Shown piece by piece: positions 1 to 5,420 of a stretch of DNA of 6,102 bases. The stretch covers positions 1 to 6,102 of the forward strand of contig JAUXSZ010000208.1 in assembly GCA_030679635.1 (NCBI GenBank). Direction: 5' to 3'. Below the pieces are notes generated by a model. That model made no database searches. It worked only from the letters and a program-made list of their open reading frames with translations, and was not told the origin of the DNA. Each line of letters begins with the position of its first letter. The first letter of the stretch is position 1. The DNA comes from Sulfuricurvum sp. GTDB taxonomy: Bacteria > Campylobacterota > Campylobacteria > Campylobacterales > Sulfurimonadaceae. A program made the translations under genes and the position numbers.

Positions 1-283
1 GCAACAGTTTCTCGATTTCTGAAGCAACCCCCTCAACATCGCGTCCAAATAAAAACTCTGTTCGCGCATAGGAACCGAAAAGATTCATCACTACCGGTGT
101 TGTAAATGTTTTGTTATTTTTAGTATCAAACGGATGGGTAAATAAAAGGGCTTTCCCACCCCCCTCTTTTTTAACTTCGGCATACGCTAAATGGGGAATT
201 TCGAGATTGATATCCAAAGGCGTATCGATCACGCGCAGTTCATTACGTGATTTAAGAAGTTCAAGCGTTTTCGCTAATGTCAT
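1..283 (-). CDS. ubiD: UbiD-family decarboxylase, N-terminal part (3' end beyond window)
   Basis: The visible 94 codons begin MTLAKTLELLKSRNELRVID and continue with an EIPHLAYAEVKKEGGG segment, a KALLFTHPF strand and PVVMNLFGSYART. This is the layout of the N-terminal domain of UbiD-type decarboxylases: a short helix ending in 'L(K)xxxELxVID', a glutamate-rich helix, 'GGGxALLF', then 'PVxxNLFGS'. Family members are about 480-600 residues long and use prenylated FMN to decarboxylate aromatic acids; the cofactor- and metal-binding residues lie outside the window, so activity cannot be judged here. The ATG overlaps the hemC stop in an ATGA, indicating translational coupling; upstream ribosome-binding signal is weak. 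Campylobacterota make menaquinone by the futalosine route, so this copy may act in the late decarboxylation of that pathway (MqnL-like) rather than in ubiquinone synthesis. Family assignment is firm; the substrate is inference. Confidence 0.88.
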   Translation of the reverse strand, partial: MTLAKTLELLKSRNELRVIDTPLDINLEIPHLAYAEVKKEGGGKALLFTHPFDTKNNKTFTTPVVMNLFGSYARTEFLFGRDVEGVASEIEKLL

Positions 284-1227
284 GCTTTATGCCCATCAGC
301 CATGGCTTCGGCACGGATTAAAAGCTCCATAGCCCCTTGATCAATCAAACGTTGGGCCATGGCTTCACCTACACCCGCAGTCGCATCACGCGAAACACTC
401 AATTCTTCACCCATCATCTCAGTACCATCAGGAAGCCCCAAAATACTGCGTACGGTAACAGAGCCATCCTCTTGGACACGAGCACTGACCCCGATGGGAA
501 CTTGACAACCCCCTTGCAACGTATCCACAAAACCCCGCTCAATCGTTGTTTCCAATCGACTGTCCGCATCTTCAAGCCCACGTGCAATTTCGAGTACCCA
601 CGGTTCATTAACCGTCTCAATACCCAACGCACCCTGCCCCATTGCCGGAAGCATCTCATCCATAGGAATCGGATAAAAATGAGACACGCTATTAGTCAAT
701 CCTAAACGGTTGATTCCAGCAGCTGCCAAAATAATCGCATCAAATTCACCCTCTTTGAGTTTGCGAATACGGGTATCCACATTGCCGCGCAAATCTTTGA
801 TCATCAGATCAGGACGCTCTTGGAGCAACTGCATACGTCGGCGAAGGGAAGAAGTCCCTACAACGGCACCTTGTGGCAAAGCATCAATATCGGCGTATTT
901 TTCGCTCAACATTGCATCGCGGACGTCTTCTCGTTTCGTAATAGCCGAGAGTAAAAGACCCGCAGGCATTACGGTCGGAACATCTTTGAGTGAGTGAACC
1001 GCCATTTGCGCCTCGCCCGCGAGCATCGCTTCTTCAATCTCTTTTAGAAAAAGCCCTTTCCCCCCGATTTTCGCCAACGGCACATCCAAAATTTTATCCC
1101 CAGAGGTAATAATAATTTTGAGTTCTACTTCTACATCGCTGTGATTGGACTCAATCACCGACTTGATATATTTGGACTGCCAAAGAGCGAGTTTACTGCC
1201 GCGGGTTGCGATGGTGAGCTTTTTCAT
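280..1227 (-). CDS. hemC: Hydroxymethylbilane synthase (porphobilinogen deaminase)
   Basis: This cytoplasmic enzyme condenses four porphobilinogen molecules into linear hydroxymethylbilane for haem and sirohaem synthesis. The 315-residue product is full length (E. coli has 313). Visible family motifs are IATRGSKLALWQ near the N-terminus, KIGGKGLF at about 53-60, HSLKD at 78-82 with the catalytic Asp at 82, GTSSLRR at 124-130 and RGNVDTR at 147-153 for binding the acidic substrate chains. GGCQVPIG at 239-246 has Cys241 as attachment site for the dipyrromethane cofactor. I chose the ATG giving MKKLTIATRG; a TTG codon sits immediately upstream and is also in frame. It begins about 3 bases after the dsb stop, and its own stop overlaps the ubiD start as ATGA. 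With hemA in the same operon it supplies the tetrapyrrole pathway, although hemB is not in the window. Confidence 0.97.
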   Translation of the reverse strand: MKKLTIATRGSKLALWQSKYIKSVIESNHSDVEVELKIIITSGDKILDVPLAKIGGKGLFLKEIEEAMLAGEAQMAVHSLKDVPTVMPAGLLLSAITKREDVRDAMLSEKYADIDALPQGAVVGTSSLRRRMQLLQERPDLMIKDLRGNVDTRIRKLKEGEFDAIILAAAGINRLGLTNSVSHFYPIPMDEMLPAMGQGALGIETVNEPWVLEIARGLEDADSRLETTIERGFVDTLQGGCQVPIGVSARVQEDGSVTVRSILGLPDGTEMMGEELSVSRDATAGVGEAMAQRLIDQGAMELLIRAEAMADGHKA

Positions 1228-1230
1228 CAA

Positions 1231-2067
1231 TTATTTAACCTTTACTTCTTTATACTTGTTTTTACTAGGATCTTTCTTTCCATCGAAGAATACACTCGGT
1301 GTTCCGGATACCATTGCATTTTGAGCCGCTTTTTGATCCGATTCATACTGTTTTAACACAGATGGTCGTCGAATGTCTGCGAGACCGAATTTGGTTTTGA
1401 ATGTTCTGTTAAAAGCATCCAAAATTTTCCCCTCATCACGTTCATTCGCATTCACTTCTACCGTGTACAAACGCATCGTTACATTATCCATGCCGTTTTG
1501 TTCTGCCGCTATTGCCCCTTTTGCCAGTGTCACTGCAGCAGGATGCAAAGTCGGAAGGGGGTAATGGAAATAATACACGCCAAATACAGCTGGGTATTTT
1601 TGCATATACGATAACGTCTCAGGGACATAACGGCGGCAAAACGGGCACAATGGATCTGAGAAAATCGCTACTTTGTATTTCGCATTCGCACTTCCGCTGA
1701 TTAAATTGTTTTTCGTATAAAACTGCGATGGAAAATCAGAGGCAAGCGTGTCATTGTAGCGTTCACCTGTCTTGAGATTGACCAATTCCGTTGCCAATGT
1801 ATCGCCGCTAACGAAATAGGTTCCGTTTTGATTGATATGGCGATTGTCGTTGCCCTGCTTAACATCCGCATCAATAGAAACAAAATAAGCCTGCCATCCG
1901 CTCATACCTGGAACCGATTTTTTCCCATTGATATCAAGCTTTACATTCGAAACATTCGGGTTCGTTGCAATCCCTTTTTTTAAAAACGCTAATACTTCCG
2001 CATCGCTGGCGGCGAATACGTTAGCGCAAAGCAGGAGAGTCGCTGATAATTTCGGCATCAATAACAT
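1231..2067 (-). CDS. DsbC/DsbG-like periplasmic thiol:disulfide interchange protein
   Basis: The 278-residue product starts with a short hydrophobic leader, MLLMPKLSATLLLCANVFA, and a plausible signal peptidase I site (VFA before ASDAEV), so it should act in the periplasm. Residues about 20-125 resemble the N-terminal dimerisation region of DsbC-type proteins, including NGTYFVSGD and LVNLKTGERYND. A thioredoxin fold follows, with FSDPLCPFCRR carrying the CPFC active site (Cys141 and Cys144), and GTPSVFFDG near the C-terminus with the cis-proline at about 257. A Thr before the cis-Pro is typical of DsbC/DsbG isomerases, whereas DsbA usually has Val. It is therefore likely a disulfide isomerase or reductase rather than a primary oxidase, but this is inference. 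I chose the ATG at 2067 because AAAGG lies 6 bases upstream; the open frame continues 28 codons further without a better signal. It overlaps the fxsA tail by 47 bases. The CPFC may serve c-type cytochrome or other secreted proteins; no partner is encoded here. Confidence 0.85.
   Translation of the reverse strand: MLLMPKLSATLLLCANVFAASDAEVLAFLKKGIATNPNVSNVKLDINGKKSVPGMSGWQAYFVSIDADVKQGNDNRHINQNGTYFVSGDTLATELVNLKTGERYNDTLASDFPSQFYTKNNLISGSANAKYKVAIFSDPLCPFCRRYVPETLSYMQKYPAVFGVYYFHYPLPTLHPAAVTLAKGAIAAEQNGMDNVTMRLYTVEVNANERDEGKILDAFNRTFKTKFGLADIRRPSVLKQYESDQKAAQNAMVSGTPSVFFDGKKDPSKNKYKEVKVK
1239..1243 (-). promoter_or_regulatory. Ribosome-binding site for hemC
   Basis: AAAGG lies within the last codons of the dsb gene. 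It is 11 bases before the ATG at 1227 and 8 bases before the in-frame TTG at 1230. The spacing fits the TTG slightly better, so initiation could occur at either codon; the difference is one N-terminal residue. Confidence 0.5.
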
Positions 2068-2437
2068 GGTCATCCTTTGGTTGGTGTGATTGGTTTTGTT
2101 TTGGATATTTTGGCATAAAACGGCTAATGATGAGTGAACCCACCAAACCAATGTGTATTAAAATAGCAATAATATCCGTAAAAATTCCCGGTAATATCAG
2201 TAATATCGCCCCCAAAAGGGAGAGAAGATTGCGTTGATAAAAGCCGTTTGCGCTAATGCGACGTTCTTTGAGTTCCATGATATTGGAAATCAATGTTGTC
2301 CGAAAATTAAAAAGAATCACAATACCTATCAAAGCACTTCCTATGATCTCAGCAAACATCATCAGCCCGCCGATACGAGAGGCAATTTCTACGGTAATGA
2401 TTACCTCTAAAAAAAGGTAAATCAGAAAATAGATCAT
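2021..2437 (-). CDS. fxsA: FxsA-family inner-membrane protein
   Basis: The 138-residue protein is strongly hydrophobic. Likely membrane segments are at about 1-19, 24-44 and 72-104; the last holds the family signature GAILLILPGIFTDIIAIL (compare 'GLLLLLPGFFTDxLGLLL' of FxsA). FLEV near the N-terminus and the loop ELKERRISANG between segments 2 and 3 also fit. The tail from about 109 onward is polar and rich in Asp/Glu and should be cytoplasmic or disordered. E. coli FxsA (158 residues) was named for suppressing F-plasmid exclusion of phage T7 when overproduced; its normal role is unknown, so none is claimed here. The start overlaps the proS stop as ATGA and the upstream ribosome-binding signal is poor, which suggests dependence on proS translation. 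The last 15 codons and the stop overlap the start of the dsb gene in another frame. Family assignment is good. Confidence 0.88.
   Translation of the reverse strand: MIYFLIYLFLEVIITVEIASRIGGLMMFAEIIGSALIGIVILFNFRTTLISNIMELKERRISANGFYQRNLLSLLGAILLILPGIFTDIIAILIHIGLVGSLIISRFMPKYPKQNQSHQPKDDHVIDAEIISDSPALR
2074..2078 (-). promoter_or_regulatory. Ribosome-binding site that decides the dsb start
   Basis: AAAGG inside the coding sequence of fxsA is 6 bases before the ATG at 2067. It touches an earlier in-frame ATG at 2073 (no spacing) and is 15 bases from a later ATG at 2058. Only the ATG at 2067 has normal spacing. All three choices keep the signal peptide hydrophobic core. Confidence 0.6.
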
Positions 2438-4137
2438 CCGATCAATTCTTTGATTTTTGAGAGTACATCCTGCGCATTCACGGTCAGCATCTCACGCGTG
2501 TTACGGATCATGATTTGTACTTGATTGTTTTCCATCTCTTTACCGATAATCACCGTGAAAGGGAAACCGATAAGCTCCGCATCGGACATTTTAAATCCAA
2601 AACGCTCTTTACGATCATCCAAAATGGTCTCAATACCCGCATTCCCCAATGACGTGTAAAGCGCTTCTGCGTATGCCATATGAGCTTCTTCTTTGATATT
2701 CGAAACCATAACATCCACCATATAGGGTGCCGTCGCGTGGGTCCAGATACATCCTCGATCGTCATGGTGCTGTTCGATAACGGCAGCAACAAGTCGGCTG
2801 ACACCCATCCCGTAGGTTCCCATAATAAACGGTGTCGAACGTCCGTTTTCATCGAGATACTCCGCTTTTAGCGGGGCCGAGTAGACCGTACCGAGTTTAA
2901 AGATATGCCCGACTTCGATCCCTTTGGTATGCAAAAGTTTGCCGTTACAATGAGGACATCCGTCCCCCTCCTGCACTTCAACGATATCCGCAAATACGGC
3001 TTTATCCATCACACTCAAATCAACACCCACAAAATGGTAATCGATTTCATTTGCACCCGTGATCATGGCCGTTGCATTTTTGGTATCGTTGTCCATGACA
3101 AATCGGATTTTATCCTGATCGAGAGGCCCGACAAAACCGGGAACAAGCCCAATTTCTGTGAGTTCCGCTTCGCTCGCATCGACCAAATCGATCGCACCCA
3201 CACTGTTGCGTGCTTTGACCTCTTGCAGTTCGTCACATCCGCGAATAAAGAAACAGACCAATTCGCTTCCCTCGGTATACATCGCACGCTTGATGACCGC
3301 TTTGAGGGTGTAATACGGATCAACTTTGAAAAATTGGCTCAAATCGTCGATTGTTTTAATCTCCGGTGTTTTAAAACGGGCAAAATCAGCAGCGGGTGCA
3401 TCAGGAAGCGTCGCTCTAGGGGCGCGGCGTGCCGCTTCGACGTTGGCACCGTATTCGCACGTGTCACATACGGCGAGAGTATCCTCACCGCTTTGAGCCA
3501 ATACCATCAGCTCTTTTGACCCCGTCCCCCCTATGGCTCCGCTGTCCGCTTCAACGATACGGAACGTCAACCCTAAACGCTCCAAAATACGCTTATAAGC
3601 CGCTTCCATCACATCAAACTCACGATCCAAATCTTCCGTAGAGGAGTGAAAACTGTAGCCGTCTTTCATCACAAACTCGCGTGCACGCATCAATCCAAAA
3701 CGGGGACGCGCTTCGTCACGGAATTTCGTCTTGACCTGATAAACATTCAGAGGAAGCTGTTTGTAACTCGTCACACGATTGCGGACGATGCTCACCATCA
3801 TCTCTTCATGCGTCGGCCCCAAAACAAAAAGGTTGTCTTTTCGATCGCGGAAACGGAGCAGCTCTTTACCGAACTTCTCAATGCGCCCGCTCTCTTCCCA
3901 CAGCTCAGCTGGGGTAACGAAACTCAAATCAACTTCCAAAGCCCCGACACGCTCCATCTCCTCATTGATAATCGTCTCAATTTTTCGAAGAACCCGCTTC
4001 CCTAGAGGAAGAAAATTATACAAACCGCTTGCTACTTGGGTAACAAAACCTGCTCTTGAGAGATAGATATGACTCGGAAGCTGAGCATCTTTAGGGGATT
4101 CTTTGGTTGTTGGAATATAAGCTTTGGAAAAACGCAT
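2434..4137 (-). CDS. proS: Prolyl-tRNA synthetase (bacterial type with editing domain)
   Basis: This class II synthetase attaches proline to tRNA-Pro in the cytoplasm. The 567 residues match the bacterial long form (E. coli has 572). Motif 1 is around 40-85 (NFLPLGKRV to LWEESGR). GPTHEE at 107-112 is the TxE loop that binds proline. Motif 2 is FRDEARPRFGLMRAREFVMKDG at 139-160. The inserted editing domain spans about 225-400 and retains Lys279 and a GANEIDYHFVG segment with His368, near the residues linked to Ala-tRNA-Pro hydrolysis in E. coli. Motif 3, GMGVSRLVAAVIEQ, begins at 443, and the anticodon-binding domain is about 470-567 (DDRKERFGFKMSDAELIGFP). Two CxxC pairs (224/227 and 394/397) flank the editing insertion. 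The start overlaps the hemA stop by one base (TAATG). Identification is secure. Confidence 0.98.
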   Translation of the reverse strand: MRFSKAYIPTTKESPKDAQLPSHIYLSRAGFVTQVASGLYNFLPLGKRVLRKIETIINEEMERVGALEVDLSFVTPAELWEESGRIEKFGKELLRFRDRKDNLFVLGPTHEEMMVSIVRNRVTSYKQLPLNVYQVKTKFRDEARPRFGLMRAREFVMKDGYSFHSSTEDLDREFDVMEAAYKRILERLGLTFRIVEADSGAIGGTGSKELMVLAQSGEDTLAVCDTCEYGANVEAARRAPRATLPDAPAADFARFKTPEIKTIDDLSQFFKVDPYYTLKAVIKRAMYTEGSELVCFFIRGCDELQEVKARNSVGAIDLVDASEAELTEIGLVPGFVGPLDQDKIRFVMDNDTKNATAMITGANEIDYHFVGVDLSVMDKAVFADIVEVQEGDGCPHCNGKLLHTKGIEVGHIFKLGTVYSAPLKAEYLDENGRSTPFIMGTYGMGVSRLVAAVIEQHHDDRGCIWTHATAPYMVDVMVSNIKEEAHMAYAEALYTSLGNAGIETILDDRKERFGFKMSDAELIGFPFTVIIGKEMENNQVQIMIRNTREMLTVNAQDVLSKIKELIG

Positions 4138-5420
4138 TAGGAACCTTTGTAAGATTTTTGGGTGGGTGGGGTTTGGTCATCATTTTGATTCATTAAAAAA
4201 CTCATCGCGTCAATCAACGCATCGGCTCGTAGCGGATCAGATGCATCACGCATCCGCTGTGCAAAAGGGTGCAGAAACCGTTTTAACGCTTGTTCCGTCG
4301 CCTTTTCCACCGCAGCTTCATACTCTTTGGGGATAAACCCTTTGTCTGTAACACGCGCGGCTTCCGTTCGTGCGCAAGCATACGCCGACTCATATATGGT
4401 TTTAATCAACGGTTCGATGGTCAGGGATTTAAGCCATTCAAAAAAAGCGGCACTTTGGCGACTGATGACCACAAATGAGGTACGTGCTTCATCTTCACGC
4501 AAAGCTATGTTCGTAGTAACAATCTCTTTGAGATCATCAATTCGGTACAGATGTATACCCCACGGTTGTGTTTCACAATCAATATCTCTAGGAACTGCCA
4601 TGTCAAACCAATACCGATCAAACGAACAGCTTTGTATCATTTTCTCATCAATAATAGGGGTAATCGAGCCTGTCGAGGTAAACAACAGCGGATATTCATT
4701 GATCGCATCTGCTATCTCCTCAAATGAACGGACACGGGCATTGCATTCACGGGCAATCTCTTCGGCTTTACTGAACGTTCGGTTCATAATCGTGACATCC
4801 GCGCCTTGCGCACTCAGGTGTTTGCAGGTAATGACGGACATCTCTCCAGACCCGATAACAAGCACCCGCATCCCATCCAGTGAACCGCAGCAATCGCGCG
4901 CTTTGGTCACAGCAACACTTGCAACCGAAACCGGTTTGGAAGAGATTTCGGTCACATTACGTATTTCGGCAGCACATTTTTGGGCAAACTGCACCGCTCT
5001 TGAAATTTTGAGTCCGCAGAATTCATGTTCCAGAGAGAGCTTAAAGGCATCCTTGATTTGTCCAGCGATTTGGGTCTCTCCCACAATCATAGAATCAAGA
5101 GAGCTGGTTACACTGAACAGGTGGTGAATCGCGCCATAATCATCGAGAATATCTCCCCGCATTTTGAGTTCATCCAACTCAAAGTGCGAATGTGCCGATA
5201 AAAGGGTAAGAAGATAGTCGGTAGATTCCTCAAGATGACTGCAGCTGCAAAAAATTTCGATCCGATTACACGTCGAGAGGATCATCGATTCACTGATGTA
5301 AGGATAGTGATTGATTTTTTCCATCATCGCAATTTTTGCCGCATCGTTTACAAACGCCAGCTTCTCGCGCTGATTAAGTGTCGAATTTTTATGCGAAAAA
5401 CTGATGATAAGATAGTGCAT
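4137..5420 (-). CDS. hemA: Glutamyl-tRNA reductase
   Basis: This enzyme reduces glutamyl-tRNA(Glu) with NADPH to glutamate-1-semialdehyde, the first committed step of tetrapyrrole synthesis by the C5 pathway. The product has 427 residues, close to the usual 410-450. The N-terminal catalytic domain shows the start MHYLIISFSHKN and the STCNRIEIF motif at 49-57, with Cys51 as the nucleophile, and SLDSMIVGETQIAGQIKDAF at 107-126. The NADPH domain starts near 183 with VLVIGSGEMS, where the last glycine of the common GAGEMG is serine, and continues through MNRT at 212-215 and DMAVPRDID at 273-281. The C-terminal dimerisation helix carries KRFLHPFAQRMR at about 380-391. The tail from about 411 is polar and unlike the core. 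It follows the prenyl synthase gene with a one-base overlap (TAATG) and precedes proS with the same arrangement. Identification is secure. Confidence 0.98.
   Translation of the reverse strand: MHYLIISFSHKNSTLNQREKLAFVNDAAKIAMMEKINHYPYISESMILSTCNRIEIFCSCSHLEESTDYLLTLLSAHSHFELDELKMRGDILDDYGAIHHLFSVTSSLDSMIVGETQIAGQIKDAFKLSLEHEFCGLKISRAVQFAQKCAAEIRNVTEISSKPVSVASVAVTKARDCCGSLDGMRVLVIGSGEMSVITCKHLSAQGADVTIMNRTFSKAEEIARECNARVRSFEEIADAINEYPLLFTSTGSITPIIDEKMIQSCSFDRYWFDMAVPRDIDCETQPWGIHLYRIDDLKEIVTTNIALREDEARTSFVVISRQSAAFFEWLKSLTIEPLIKTIYESAYACARTEAARVTDKGFIPKEYEAAVEKATEQALKRFLHPFAQRMRDASDPLRADALIDAMSFLMNQNDDQTPPTQKSYKGS
4144..4148 (-). promoter_or_regulatory. Ribosome-binding site for proS
   Basis: AAAGG lies in the last codons of hemA (in the KGS end), 6 bases before the proS ATG. 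This strong, well-spaced site supports the start giving MRFSKAYIPT. It would allow reinitiation directly after hemA termination at the TAATG overlap. Confidence 0.7.

Noticed and set aside
337..705. 122-codon plus-strand open frame inside hemC
   Set aside because: Shadow of a conserved gene; composition follows the reverse of HemC codons and nothing recognisable is encoded.
2023..2067. Possible lipoprotein signal (LLLC) in the Dsb leader
   Set aside because: The residue before the Cys is Leu, not Gly, Ala or Ser, so the lipobox is poor. The VFA/A site further on fits signal peptidase I.
2068..2151. Upstream extension of the dsb reading frame (28 extra codons)
   Set aside because: It would deepen the overlap with fxsA, adds a polar stretch before the signal peptide and lacks a good ribosome-binding site; the ATG at 2067 explains the protein better.
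2905..3519. 204-codon open frame on the plus strand inside proS
   Set aside because: Antisense to the editing and catalytic regions of a full-length ProRS, with no family resemblance and no start signal.
4327..5127. 266-codon open frame on the plus strand inside hemA
   Set aside because: It lies wholly antisense to a clear glutamyl-tRNA reductase. Its product is Ser/Arg-rich with no recognisable domain and there is no ribosome-binding site; it is a codon-bias shadow.
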